Positions 1-13,935 of a stretch of DNA of 64,000 nt are shown in pieces. This DNA comes from Panorpa germanica (Eukaryota > Arthropoda > Insecta > Mecoptera > Panorpidae). The stretch's first letter is position 1; each line of letters begins with the position of its first letter. The notes under the pieces were generated by a model. The model saw only the letters and a program-made list of their open reading frames with translations. It was not told where the DNA came from and ran no database searches. Position numbers and translations under genes: made by a program. The stretch spans positions 18,477,331 to 18,541,330 of the forward strand of contig OY783210.1 of NCBI GenBank assembly GCA_963678705.1. The letters are read 5' to 3'.

Positions 1-2144
1 AAAAATCATTCAGTAATAGTCTTTCCAAAAATTAAAATTGTAGTACTTAAGAATACAACTGAATTATATTAAGTTAGTTCCATCAGCTTTCATGATAGTA
101 ACTATTAAGTTCCTTTTCAATAAATTAAATAAATCAATATATATTTATTTTAGACTTAATACTTTTTACATGTATACAATTTATAATAAATTTATCAGAC
201 GACATTATTTATTACTTATGCAACCTTCTGTTTATAATTGTATTTTGTTTTTCAATTGTTAAAACAGATGAGCAAGGTTTCGAAATTTAAATAACTAAAA
301 CTATCTTTTTCATTTTCTTATTATATTAATTTTAAACTCTATTAAAAATTTAATATTATTAATTTAAATTTAATTTATACTTGCTTTATAAAAAGTTCGT
401 GCTAGACTTCGTATTTATTCTGTAGTGTTACCACTGGTAACGTTCAGGGTGGTAACTTTGGTATTCATGGCGCTGATTTACACAAGTAATTCATGTTTAA
501 TTATTAATTATTTCCTAGAAACAAAAATCTAAATTTCTAATTTGTGCTACAAAACTTAAACAAATTACAAAGATTGTTTAATGTTAATTTAAAGGAAATA
601 TATCATTAATGATATAACAACATGCAACGACAATAAAGTAGACAAAAAAATGCTGTTAAATACTTAGACAAGAAATAAAAAAAGAACACGTTTTTACAAT
701 GTAATATATAATTTCGAAATCTAACAAATTTATTAACACTATAAAAACGACTTAACACACATTTAAAAAGATATATAAATGTTTGAATTTTAACATTTGA
801 ATAGTATTTGATAAATTTGGTACATCGTTCATTTACAAGTTAGAGGAATTTTGTATTAGAATCTCTTTTCAATATTAAGTGGGCCTTATAGCCATAGAAT
901 AAGTTCTTTTTAATCAATGAAATAGAGTTTGGTATCATTCATACTCACTGGTTTAATTTTATTTTGTATTTTGTATTTAATTTAAATTGTTTAGCATATG
1001 GCAATACGCGTAGTCATTCACAGAACCATTTTTGATTTAATTTATTTTTTAAGTTTTCTTAGTTTTTTTAGAACCTTACAAGGTCCAATGTTTTAAACTA
1101 AAAATATTAAATTAAGAAAAACTATATTATATTATAACCTCCAAAATGTGACAATCTGTCAAAATGCAGTAGGATTTACTTTTAAAAGAAGTTTAATGTT
1201 AGTTTTTGAAAAATATAGAAGTAAAAACAATTTGAATTACTAATTGTTATTAAAAATAGCAATTTTAATTATTTCACACACAATTTTGTCGAACTGGCAA
1301 AATGCATACGCACCAACTTAATTAACTAAACATAAATTAAAACACAAATGTGAAAAGGAATGCTTAAACGAAAACCTGAAATTTAGATTACAATATTAAA
1401 TAAAAACAGTAAATTAAATATCAAAACAGTGAATGGGAATGAGGCTTTCGAATTATAAATATAGAATAAGAAAAATATAATCTTGAATTTAGAATTAATG
1501 TTGCCTGTTTTGAGATCTAATGTAGAATTATACTCAATTCGAAAATAATAAGGTTCCCAGTTTAAAAGAAGTATTAATTGTGTTACAATATGACTGCCCA
1601 CAATGCCAAAAATAGCAGTAATGTAAAAAACAACTTGAACTTATTTTTCCCTTTTCTCTAACTCTTTACTGCAAACGTGTATTTTTAATTCGTCAAAAAG
1701 TGTCTTACCAATTCCTATACCTACACTAAATCTTAATTGGGTACGTGAGAGAGTAAGAAGTACCTGAAAAATCTATGATTATGATTTAGATAGCTAAGAT
1801 TTAAATATTTCAAGCGTAGGTTTTCAACTCTTAGCAAAATAAACATTTTCTTTGTAAATTTGATTGTACAAAGAAATCATGAAGAAGATTAATCATTAAG
1901 ATAAGTTCTAAATTATTTTCCTTTATTATTTTGTTCCAGATATATAAATGTATGTGTAAATACATATACAAAATACACCCACGCATATAAATGAGTCTTA
2001 AATGTAACATTAAACACGTTTAAACAATTTAATTAAAATAATGTACTTATATGACATTTTGACCCTAAAACATTTTTTTTTGTTTTATTTATATGTATAT
2101 ACGGCAGTCTTAAATTGTAGTATTTGTTTTTTATCTGGTGGGCC

Positions 2145-2352
2145 CTGAACCACTTAATTATTATCTCAAATGTCTCCGCATGGGTTAGCTTTAGTCGTTT
2201 CAACTCACCTAACGGAGTGAGTTAGTTCTCACTCCTCAGCTAGTGAAGCTAGTCACAACTCTGCTAGTGAGGAGTCAGGAGCCAGCTAATCCATGTGTGG
2301 CGTGATGCGGAGATTCCCTCATTTCATTTCCAGCTGAGTGGTTTAAGAACGT
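2145..2352. mobile_element. Degenerate palindromic MITE-like element
   Basis: The two halves are imperfect reverse complements. The left side reads GAACCACTT, then TCTCCGCATGGGTTAGCT. The right side reads AGCTAATCCATG, then GATGCGGAGA, then GAGTGGTTTA. The centre holds further GCTAGTGA and CACTCCTCA inverted words. This is the layout of a small foldback or MITE. No transposase and no clear target duplication were seen, and no second copy was noticed in the window. Confidence 0.4.
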
Positions 2353-2887
2353 GGCTACCGAGTAGTCACAAACATTAAATGTGGGAGGATATAAATTATT
2401 GAAATAAATGTACTGGATGCTAACTGTTTTAAATGGTACAGTTTTATTTATAAAATGTGACACGTTTAGAGAGAGAAACAGAAACTCGACTGATATTTGT
2501 CGTCTCGACTGATTCATGTCGGTCTCGTTTTTGAAAAGAAAATAATAGTAATTGATTTAGATTTATTATTTAATTAATATATTTTAGAATATATACAGTT
2601 AAGATGTTATATAAATTTAATTAATAGCAGGCCTTTAAAACAGAACGACAATATTTAACTTTTTAACGAATGGCGTTTCATTAACTCTTTTTAAAAATTT
2701 GTGTTTTTCTTATAGCCTGATTTTTTAAGGTTATTTCTTGCTTAAACATTAGCGAACTTATGCATTTCTTTTGGAGATTAAAAACTTTCCAGATCGTGAC
2801 ATAAATATCTAAAGCACTAGGTAACTTTGATAGATTTAGAACAAAAAAGGGAATTTTCAATTCGAGTTTTGTAAAAACTGATCAAAA

Positions 2888-3049
2888 TTAACTAACAAAA
2901 AATGTAATCGGAGAATTTTGATTGGTGAAGATACAGTTATATTTTTTCTTATATTTTCCTCGTTCTTTCCTCTTTTTCGCCTCTTTCTCAAGCTGCTGCT
3001 GCCATTTCGTCCTAGGTCTTCTATTCACTGGCTTCAGTTTCGATGCATT
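2888..3049 (-). CDS. Possible terminal coding exon, unidentified, basic
   Basis: Read on the minus strand, an open stretch of 53 codons follows an acceptor-like TTACTTCAG at 3058-3050 and ends in TAA at 2890-2888. The product is strongly basic and contains RRPRTKWQQQLEKEAKKRKE, which looks more protein-like than nearby random frames. The composition suggests a charged helix or nuclear-localisation-type tail. No family is recognised. It has no visible partner exon and could be chance coding in a purine-rich patch, so confidence is low. Confidence 0.2.
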   Translation of the reverse strand, partial: NASKLKPVNRRPRTKWQQQLEKEAKKRKERGKYKKKYNCIFTNQNSPITFFVS

Positions 3050-3971
3050 CTGAAGTAACTTCTATCACTGTGTCGACCTATATATTCCAAATTTTACCTT
3101 AAGCTATTTATTGAAACGAGGAAAATGGGTACAATTCTTATTGCTAGACTACATAGTGAGTTGGACTCAGAATGTAAGCGTTTCTTATATTCTAATAAAC
3201 TTCTTCGTTTATCGAAAAGTTTCCTCCTACCCCCATAAGTATCTCTCTAGTTCTCCTGCGCACGCCCATGATATGACATATACTTTAACATTTCTATTAC
3301 TCTTGTCATATCCGAAACAGTTAAGACATTACTTGAAGTAAACACGTTTTAAGATTTCCGTTTGTTTATAGTCTAAATTCTTGAAAGAACTTCCTACTTC
3401 TACTGAAAAGATAACCATAAAAGAAATATTTGTATTATTTGATTTGATGAAACAGAGAATAATTTTTATATTATATTGGTTAATTCAGGCTGCCATATTG
3501 ACACCCACTAATCTCTAAAAATAAAAAAAATGCATTTAAAGTCACTTTAATATAATTTAAGCGTCTTTTCAAGAGATATATTAGTGTAATATGTTACCAC
3601 AATGGATAAAGTGTTCTTGATATTGAAAATTTTTCTGTTTTATTATTTCTTTATGTTATAATATACATTTATATTTTATATACACTGGTATACGGATTAT
3701 CAAATCTGTATAGTCAATAATAAATAAGGTTTAAGATTTATTTGAAAAATATTTCTTGTTATAAGTATGTCATTGACTATATGCATATCACAAAAAGGTT
3801 TTGCATGTCGATACATCCCACACGTGATTTATAAAAGAGGAATTATAAAAAAATAAAAATAAATAAATATTTCTGTCTTATAGTACTTTCTTCCAGCTGT
3901 TTATAAAGGCCACACTGACTTCAATATAAACGTTTTTATATACTACTAAAGTTGTAAGGTGATTTCAAACC

Positions 3972-4098
3972 GTTCATTAGGGAGACATCTATGAACTATG
4001 AGATAACAGTAATCGAGTTGTATGCATTATAATTTTATTTCTTTGCATTTATGAGTTATCTGAGTATTGACTTCTTAGAGTTGTCTCTCTAATGAACT
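3972..4098. mobile_element. Short MITE-like element with about 16-bp inverted ends
   Basis: The left end GTTCATTAGGGAGACA (3972-3987) is mirrored at the right end by TGTCTCTCTAATGAAC (4083-4098), with one mismatch. An inner pair, GAGATAAC and GAGTTATCT, continues the inverted symmetry. The length of 127 bp without coding capacity fits a MITE remnant. No target duplication is clear. Confidence 0.5.
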
Positions 4099-6028
4099 GG
4101 ACAATCCATACATTGCTATTGGCTTTTTTAATATTTTTAAATATTGATACCTTGACGGAGATATATCTATTTCAGCTAATAACTAATTTTACCTTTTGAT
4201 TAGTAAGTTTGGAATAAAAAGAAATCGATTTTATATATCGTTTATTTTATTTGTTCGCAAGACAGCTGTAGTAGTGACATTCAATTAGGCATCTGTTTTA
4301 TTTTCTGAACGACACTACATTCTTGTGCCTTAACTCAATTATTTACATGTCATTGTGCTTAATTCAATTTTGATCCTTATTAAATCTAAACATTCTCACT
4401 CCTTCCAAACGAAAAAAAAATATAAATTTATCGTTATAAAAATAAAAACAAAACTGCTACTGCTACTGCCTCACTCCTCCTGCTACTCTCCCTCCTATTT
4501 CTGCTTTACTATTCCTTCTCTATCTCCGCCATTCACATCTTTCCTTCACTGCCCCCTTTAATAATTGCCCAATATTCTTTTCGCTTATTACCTTTTTCTC
4601 TCATGAAAACTTAATATACATTTTTTATAAACAGTTAGTTTTCAATGACCAATACTTATTCTAAACGATGATTCATTACATATAAAGAAATCCATATCCA
4701 AACACATAAATAGTTTCTTCTTCCTTTCGTGGTCTGGCCTCTCAACGGATTTCCCATTGTATCCATTGAAATCTGCTCTGTCTGCATCCACTACTCACTA
4801 TTCACTAGGTGACGGCCGTCTTCATCATGGAATACTCCAAGTCCCGATCGAACTATACTCGTGCATACGTAGAAGAGTTATTGGCGATAATTTATGACGT
4901 TAAGATATGATTTTAATCCGTTGATCCGTGGATTCTGTGGGACATTTACCGACCACATAAATTATTTACAAAACGTTAACGTGGCGTTACAAAAACAAGT
5001 TAAATGAATAACAGTAAATCAATCAATTTGCATTTCACGTACGAGTGTTACACTGTTGGAGTATTGCGGATAATAAATTGGTTGTTACATATAACCGTTA
5101 AAAATATTAATGGATTTAAAAGCAAGTTTCTGATAATGTAGATACAGATTTAGATACAAGGTGCTAGTTATGTTTTCCAATAGTTACCTTATTTGTAATT
5201 ATACATTGAACTCTACATCAAGGATATAACCAAGTAGTATGAAAGCATGCGAATATCAAGCAAATCCTAATAGGTATATCAAGCACGTGCAGGAAATGAG
5301 CATGCTTGTTTTGGGTATGGCTGGCGTGTAGAAGGGAGTGCTCTATTTAGTATATGTCTCAAATTTCTACTAATTGTGGTGTAACAAATTTGGTTTGGTT
5401 GGTTAACTTGGAGTAACGGCGGATAGCGTAAACTCATCTATTTTCTACGAAAAAACTCCGTGACACTCCTCTTTAGCGAGTATAATAAGTGAGCTTATAA
5501 GAGACATGCTAAACTAAAACAAATGTGAACTTTTTATGGGAATAAAAAGAGTGCAAAATAAATGTAGAACTGTAACGTTCAAAAAAACTATAATAGTGTA
5601 AAAAATGGAGCAAAACTAAGTCGTAAAAGAAAAGAGCAACATTATTGTATATTTACTTTAAAATAACAGTGTATAAATATTTTAAATTTTTATTTGATAG
5701 TATAATACCATACAATGTGGTTGATTTTGTAATAAATACATTCATATTTAATTAGTCCACCCTTTATGATAAATAATTTATGACACGTCAGTTCATTTAG
5801 TTTCCAAAAACATACGAAGTACGAGAAATGTACAAATATAAACCATTAGCCAATAATGCAATGAGGGTCTGTAATGCGTATAATGCATTACTGTGATCAC
5901 TGAATAATGAAGAACATAGAAGGAGCATATTTTAGCCAATAAATTTTTGTGGATTAAATAGAAAATGAATAAATTATTAAAGATAATAGAAGATGAGAAC
6001 ATTAATGAAGGAGAATGAGGAAATGTCT

Positions 6029-6070
6029 TTTAAGTATGAGTCGCCGCTGAACTCTCATAATTTAAACTAT
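6029..6070. mobile_element. Fragment of the TTCGGCGGCGAC-end element
   Basis: The sequence TTTTAAGTATGAGTCGCCGC followed by TGAACTCTCATAA matches the right end of the element at 34451-34640. Only this end is present, so it is either a truncated copy or the scar of one. Confidence 0.5.
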
Positions 6071-6837
6071 ACAATTTTATTAATATTTTTACAAAAATAT
6101 ACATTACTCAAATTAGCATCTTTGTCAAGTGTCATATACTCCTTCTATATCTTCTAAACTTCCATGAATGAATCTACTACAAATATTATATTAATTACAA
6201 TTTTCACAATATTGTCATTAACCTATAATAATTTGACATAAGTCAAAACCCACATTAACACGATTTAATTTATATGCAATCATAATTAAAAAATGAAGCT
6301 ACAGAGTTATACTTATTTGTATTATATCATACGATACGCGATACTATTTAGAATTATTAAAGTTTTATTTATAAATCCCACTTAAAGTAATAAATTAATA
6401 AAATCCTACGCGTCAATTGCTCTCAATAAAAGCAAATCGTAAATTTAATATAGAATCTTGTTGTTTTTCAAATAGGTATTCAATGAATAATGCCAATAAA
6501 TTCATAAATATCTCTATGGAGCTATGAGGAATAAATTAATTCATTAGTCAGGGAAAGCAGAGTTGATTGTTATACTTTGAAAATTTATAACGCTGATATT
6601 TTATTTATTGCAGATTTTAAAAACTCAGTGTTTTATTTTTAGAACATACACATAAACGACAGTGATTCGTTTCAGAAATTATTTTAACAAAATCCAAAAA
6701 TTATCTTCTACAATAAATTTTGTTCTTTCGTTGAACATTGTTTTATATCCCGTCATGCGCAAAAGTTTTTTACTTCAGCAAAATCTAGTAATAGCCCAGT
6801 CATTATAGTAAGTTCACCTCGGAATTCGAGATACCCC

Positions 6838-6917
6838 GCTGTAAGTCTCTAAATACTTGTATATTGACACCCTAAAGTTTTAGGGTGTCAATATACAAGT
6901 ATTTAGAGACTTACAGC
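6838..6917. repeat. Perfect 80-bp palindrome with 39-bp arms
   Basis: The left arm 6838-6876 starts GCTGTAAGTCTCTAAATAC. The right arm 6879-6917 ends GTATTTAGAGACTTACAGC. They are exact reverse complements across all 39 bases, separated only by GT. There is no reading frame and no sign of an RNA gene promoter. It could form a cruciform or a fully paired RNA hairpin. It could be a very young foldback insertion or, less likely, an assembly or cloning fold-back. Confidence 0.9.
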
Positions 6918-7734
6918 TTGCTTATTAAGGAAAATAGGTTACATTACAATAGAACAGATTACGTAACAACACTTAGTAAAATATTAATATAACAACAAAC
7001 ATATATTTTTTGCTCTTACCTGAAAAGTTATTTCTTAGACTTTTATTGAATTTAGTTTTTTATGTATAAGATACGTAAAAGACACATGCATTTTTAAGTA
7101 AAGTAATATAAGGTAAAAAAAGTAAAACAAACTTAAATTTTAAACAGCATTCAAGTAATAGAAGTATTGCAGTAAAGAAACACTATGTTATAAAATGCGT
7201 AAAATTTTATACCCTTTTTTAAATTCACTATATTACTGAAGGTCTCAAAGTAACTGTTGTTCTAAAATAGTTTGCTATAGGTAGATCAGTATAGAGTAGA
7301 GTACATGCGGAAATTTCTAAGAAATGCAAACTCTACTTTTAATTCTTTCTCTCCTCTATAAGTAATAAAATTAAAAGATATAAAATTATTCACATAAATT
7401 TATTGAATATGCATGAATTTTAACACGTATTGTGAAGACATTTTTCTCTTAACTGCTATTAATGTTTTACCGACTTTCATTTTAAATCCACTAATTCATT
7501 AATATAATCTAATAAATTTATTTATTCAATCTCTTGTCTCTGTCTATGCTGATCATTTAGCGTTTTTATAGAAACGTTACAAAGTTTGATCGGCCCACGA
7601 AAATAGTTTTGTGATTGCTGCAGAGGAAGTATTGTAATTAGTGTTTATATTTTTTATGATCACTAATAAAATATGTAATCTAAAATTAATTATGGTCGAC
7701 ATATTAGCCGAGATTTTTTTTACGAGCTGTTTTA

Positions 7735-7850
7735 CACTTGGTTCCTTCCCACAAGCTAATTCTAAGATTCATTTTTAATTATATAGAAATTATCTTGTAA
7801 TGCAAGTTAACCATCAGTTAGCTTACTACAAGCTAATTAAAACCTTACAT
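7735..7850 (+). repeat. Dispersed repeat, ACAAGCTAATTCCAAG family, copy 1
   Basis: It contains CCACAAGCTAATTCTAAGAT, then ATATAGAAATTATCTTG, then GCTTACTACAAGCTAATT. The same word order recurs at 25090-25195, 58710-58785 and 61945-62085 with about 20-30 percent divergence by eye. The class is unknown; there is no coding capacity. Confidence 0.45.
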
Positions 7851-10800
7851 TTTCTACGTGAGCTTTGTCACCCTCAAAGTTAATTCGGCTCTGACTGCAA
7901 TTTATTATGAAATATTACAACAATTTTATTTCGCTTTACCATTAGGTACATAAGATTACTGTGCATGTTTTCATTTACTTATAAAGTACTTTCAAGTAAT
8001 TACATTAAAATTTATACAAATTTATGTATTATTTACGTTCTGTAAAGTAAATTCGTTCCGTGTGATTGCTCAATTATTTATTTCACGTAACACCGACCGA
8101 CAGTAAACTTGTCAGTATAAATCACAAGTTTATAAAAAAAATTATTAATTATTCCTATGTAATCTAATATCTCACCACAATACAATGTTTCACCCAGAGG
8201 CGTAGTAACAATTTCTAGTAGCAAGGGTCTTTAAATAAAAGATAATGTAAAGTTTAAACATTTTAATTGGTGTAAACGATACTTGCCAATCTTCCGATCG
8301 GGATTGATTGATTCTGACCTATACTTTCAACACACCTATACCCCACGGCGAATTTTGTCTGTGTTAGTCATGGGAAGGAACTGCTAAGGTGACTAACCAT
8401 ATATAAATATTTGTACAACTAATGACCTTTCTGCAATTCTGAGATTCCATTTTATTAATTCGTTAATTAGAGACCCCTGACTATTTAAGTTTACCCAAAA
8501 CTATCCGTTTTAAATCGAATTGCTAAATAGGTCGGGTACCTTAATGCGCTAATTATGTAGCCTAATAATAACCTTAAGTGATCAATAATTGTCATTAATA
8601 GAAATAAAACGGCTAACGGCAAATGTTTGCATAAACAATTCTGCCATATCAAACTATCGAAATTTTCAAAAATATTTTCATATGTTTTAATGCAGGAATA
8701 ACATTTTGTATAAGGCGTCATGGCGTCTTTTTAATTCCCTATTTCATATGTCCATATGTTTTTGGAAACCTTCTTTTACCATAAGGGTAGTACTAGCGGT
8801 GCCTATTTACAAAATTGCGCCAAATAGTGAAGGATGGAAGTTTATATATTGATATAACTAACGGTACTATAGTTTATTATATCAATAATTTGTAATCAAA
8901 TATATTTGCCAAGTAGTCTCAATTATTTACGTGTCCCTGCATCATATGCACGTCACTGACTTCTCTTGTGATATGTAAGTATTATTATAAACAGGACTCA
9001 ACCTCATGTTACACGAGTAATATGCAAAAATAAGATCTAATAATTCATCTTATAAAAACATCATTATTTATGTGAAAATCTAAAACACGATTATGTTAAA
9101 CATATATAAAATTTATTCGAAAAATCCAGTTTTATAACAGGATTAAAATGAGTTCCGATGTCCCACTTTTGTTCTTTACCAGTATGAGTTATATAACTAT
9201 GTTGATGTCATAACAGCCTTACTTTTCACCTAAAACAAACATTACTGTAGCAAAAATAAAAGCGCTATGTTATGGAGTAAGAAACTAAACTAGCAATCCC
9301 TTTAACCAGGATATGTAAAGTCTTTCTGAAATGTCAGATACAACGTTATGCGTAAGTAATTCATCGTGTGTGTTTTCACGTACTTCTAAGCACTGTATTA
9401 AAGTATTTCAAATCATTGTGGCATGAGGGAGCTATGCTTCAATAAACTTCTCACTGCAAATTGTATTCCTTCATTCTAAGATCCTGCTTATACATCAATA
9501 AGGTTAATACCGAGGTCAATTACTGATGGGCCAGACAACAAAGTCTCCTTAACACTAATTCTTCCTTACCTTTTTTGTGTATTGATATTTATGCATATTT
9601 ACGCATCAAAGTGTTTGAAGTGAACAACAACACTTTGATGACGTGAATCATTAAGTCTTTAACTAATTACACGGTTTGGTAGACATCTGATATTGTATAC
9701 GCCCACATAATGTCAATACGTCCGATTAATAATAGTGTACAATTCTCGCTTGAATTGTTATTATTCATTTGTGCATATTATCTATGCAATTAAAACTTAA
9801 ATGGGCATATAAATTGGTTCCAGCATCTCAGAAATGTGTCTGTGAAACATTTGATACGGTAAATTGCAGGTAAGAGCAGGCAAACAAGTTCTTTCAGACT
9901 AATTTGGGTATGTTGATTTCCAATATTTTGTTTACCAGTTTAGATTTTGATGTTTTAGGCCGCCATCTTGAAACAATGGTGGCTACAAATGGTTTCTTAG
10001 AAATATCTCATTACCAGTGTCTCCTATGATAAACACAGTTATTACCAATCTGATAGAGACTCAATTTCCTACAATTTTTGTGTATAACATTTTCTTACAT
10101 GTCTAATAGATAATAAGCTACAACGCTGTAAAGCTGAGTACTTAACTAAAAATTTTAATGTTTTATTTTAGGGAGATATTTTAGTTTAATAAAATATTTT
10201 TGTTATTAAATAAAGTAACTATTAGCTGGATGAATTATTCGTTACTCTAAAATACACCACGCCTCGATAAAAATTATTGTGCCCGACAAAAAATATTTCT
10301 GTTACGAGCGCATAAAAATTTTGGAACAATTTTTAAACTCCTTTGCATCCTGAGTCGCGAAATTTTACTGTTTATTTCCCCCCACGTCTCGTCAGCACCG
10401 TCTACAACCCACAACCAATATCCTCCTCCTAATTGTAAAATTACTTACAAAATATTTCTCACGTACTATAAAAATAAAATTGAACATTTTTATTTTTGTT
10501 TATTATATTTTAACATATGTATACGTGTTACACAGTTACTAAATTCACGGGGGGTCCACACTCTGCAGATCCCTACAATCACCAGTGCATCCCAATACCA
10601 ACCTACCAGTATGTACTTACGCTTTCTCATAACATGCTATATATTAACGCAAGTACAGAACATATGGACACGATGTCTGCAAGTGTCAGAAGTAAAGCTG
10701 ACTTCGAATTGATGAATATTATTATATGAATTTATGAGAGTTGTCAAAAATAAAAGAGTATAAATATTTATGCAGTCGAAAAAAAAAACACAATTGATAT

Positions 10801-12928
10801 AATCTTGACAGATGTTAATTTATTATGTTCTCAATTATTAAGAATTAATCGATTTGTCATTGACCTTAATTAGGTACTTTATATTTTTACAAATTGAAAA
10901 ATTATTGACAGACAGAAAAAAATTATAGTACACTATATACCTACCTATTTTAAACCAGTTAAACTATGAAATTATAAATAAACTTCTGTTACTTTTGTAT
11001 CTTATGTAGGAGATATTTGACCCTTCTAGTACATATCCTATATATGACATCAGAATCGAATCTGCAGTTTTTCTTGAGACCGCTTTATTTGAATATAAAC
11101 AATCTGGAGTACCTAGCAGTGTGACGTGCTACACGTTTCAGAACTAAAGGGTGTAATTTAAAGCTGCCGAATTTTAAAAATTGGTCAAACGAGTCAGATT
11201 AATTTTTTAGCATTGTCTTTTATATTGTACAATGAATTATAATTTGTACTTAGTTAAGCCTTTTGCAAGTATGAACAAGTTTACAGCTCTATTTCAACAT
11301 TAATATAATGTTTTGTGTCTTTACCATTTAACCTGTAACCTGTTTTTGAATTTCACGAGAAGCTCTTTAAATTTATGTATTAAGGTGCAAAATAATGGAT
11401 AAGAGTTTTTATCAATTTTTCAAAATTTGCGCAATTCGCAAACAACTTTTTTAAGTTTTGCTTGTGATGCATTTAACACTCATGTGTTACCTTTACAATT
11501 TAATAGGTGTTAGCTAATGTAAAGAGATATGCTACAGGTGCATTCGTAGCTCTAGGGCTTTATTAAGATACACTAGCTCCTTAGGATAACGCTTGGTGAA
11601 ATCTTCTAAAGAAACTTCAGGCCTTTTATTACGAGTATGTGTAAAATTTATGTCTTTTTAATACAACAATAATAAGGAAACATATCCGCTAATAATTAAA
11701 TATTGTCGTCTCTTTATGCAATTTAAAACTTTAAACATAGTAATAAATTATTTATTTTTAATAAAAGCTTAAAGATATTTGTTATAGTTCAAATAACGAA
11801 AGTTTCGAGGTGACTCTTGCTTAAAATAAGTTGTGCCGTAAAAATTTATGACACAATGAAAAACACTGTCTCACAAATTGTTTTATAATGTATACAGATG
11901 AGTTTTATACCATTTTTATTTGTTTAAATGAATTGTCTTCCAGGATTAATACCCCACACGTCTTAATCTTAACATCACATCAATATATAAACTTTTAATT
12001 TTTAATTTAATTATTTTTAGTTTTATTTTATATACAAAAAAAGGTTTTTGTTTTAAATATGCAATGAAAACTATAAATAAAAAGGTGCATTTATTAGCAT
12101 AAGTTGATGTTAAGAAAAAACTTGAATATATATTGAAGTAATATGCAAATTATTAAAGTCATAAAAACGTAGTACTTTTAAAACAATGAGTAATATATTT
12201 ATGAATTCATAATTGTAATAAATAATTATACATCACAAATTGATTTAAATTGAGTATGCAATTATGAAGAAAAATGAGTGAAAGAGAATGTTGAAGACTT
12301 GTTTACACACTTAACGGGGATCGTCTCATATTAACGCATTTTACAAAGAAAATTAGAGAATTAGAGGCACAAAACCAGATACCACCTTAATATCAGAAGC
12401 TTTTTGGCAAATTCTACACAGCGACACATAATCCATATTTTTCTAGATAACTACTTCAAATCTTCATACAGATAAACAAACAAAATAAATACTTACAATA
12501 CATTGTATTATGCCGTTCTAATTATAAACAAATAATTCATTAATTTTAAATATAATCATCGTTTTGTTTATATCTCGAGCTAAGTTTCCAGCATCCCAGT
12601 CATCCTACCTGCCCACGTAATTCATTACGCAGTACGTTCACGGAGCCCGTCACTCAGTCTGTCGGACATGTAATCATAATTATGCATTTAACAATACAGC
12701 TTTTGTTCTATGGTTTACAGATTTTAATACTTTTTGTTTTAGTTTTGCACATATTATAATTAAATAAAATGTGTCTAGTTTCAAATAGATATACATGTTA
12801 TTTTATAACAAAAACATAACTGTTTCTAATTATATTTGCATACTCAATTGTATACTCAAAGTCTGACTTTAATTTGTTTTTAATTTCATAAGTTTTATTT
12901 AACATAAGAAAGTATATATTATCTTACG

Positions 12929-13581
12929 AATGGGCTTGTGTCCTCATTTTTTAGTGGTCGATTTTTCAATTGTTGATTGAAATTGATGTTAATAAATGTG
13001 TATTGGCGTATCTATTTTATTAAATATCTAAATATTGACGGAGATATAGCAATTAAAAGTTTGAATTGTAGTTTTAGCGCTAGAAATGGTCGGCCATATT
13101 TGTATGACGTGAAATGCATTTTAACGTCAGTTATTTGTTGAGTATGTCAGTGCTGTGGTAATGTTTTGTAGCTGTTGGTAGTCAAATAATTAAGTCAATT
13201 CAAAGAATAATAAGTTTTTATTTTATTTAACCCTGCTAAGGTAGACATTATATTGAAATTTGATTGTTCCTTGAAATAGCTGTAAATAATATTTGATATT
13301 TTGATATATAAATACATTTAGCAGAGATTTATGAGCTGTAAAGTTGATAACCATACACAAGGATTGTGATGTCACATGCACTTGGAATGTGTACAATGTT
13401 GAATCCTTTTAATAATTAAAGAGACAAAATAACTTTTTTAATTGTTAATATCTCTTAACATATAAGGAGTTATTAAAAAATAATTGAACATTTGAGGTTC
13501 TAGTAATCAGCTTTATATTATATACAGCTATAATATATATTACAGTTTTGTAGAAATTAAGACATAGGACACAAGCCCATT
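12929..13581 (+). mobile_element. 640-bp non-autonomous DNA transposon, copy 1
   Basis: The element begins AATGGGCTTGTGTCCT and ends AGGACACAAGCCCATT, a 16-bp terminal inverted repeat. The 653 bp interior has no transposase. It is homologous over its full length to the copies at 27421-28051, 42155-42798 and 44034-44642. Shared landmarks are GTGGTCGATTTTTCAATTG, TTTTAGCGCTAGAAATGG and AACCCTGCTAAGG. No target-site duplication is obvious by eye, so the superfamily is open. Confidence 0.85.
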
Positions 13582-13916
13582 GACTAGTTAAAACATTTCT
13601 AGTTAAAAAATGTCTTACCATTTAACTGGATTCGCAAAATCATTATAAACATATACATTTTGGGGTGTAATATATTTTTTGTCTCACTCACACTCATTTT
13701 GTTATAATGAGTAGGAAAGAAACATAAAATATACTACGTATAACTGTTGCGGTGGAGATGAGATGAGATTCATCATATTTCAAATTATATTTAATATATT
13801 TAACGATAATATTGCACACTGGCGCTGTAGCCATATAGAGCTATCGCAGAACACAGAGGCCGCTATTAATTGTTATTTTATCCCACGTATTTCAGTACAT
13901 TTATACATGTATGTTT

Positions 13917-13935
13917 ATATATATATATATATACA
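13917..13935. repeat. Short TA microsatellite
   Basis: This is a run of TA dinucleotides of about 19 bp. It has no other feature. Confidence 0.8.

Noticed and set aside
9604-9640. Stem-loop CATCAAAGTGTT / AACACTTTGATG as an RNA gene
   Set aside because: It has a single 12-bp stem with no conservation evidence, no promoter and no further structure. Such stems are expected at low frequency by chance.
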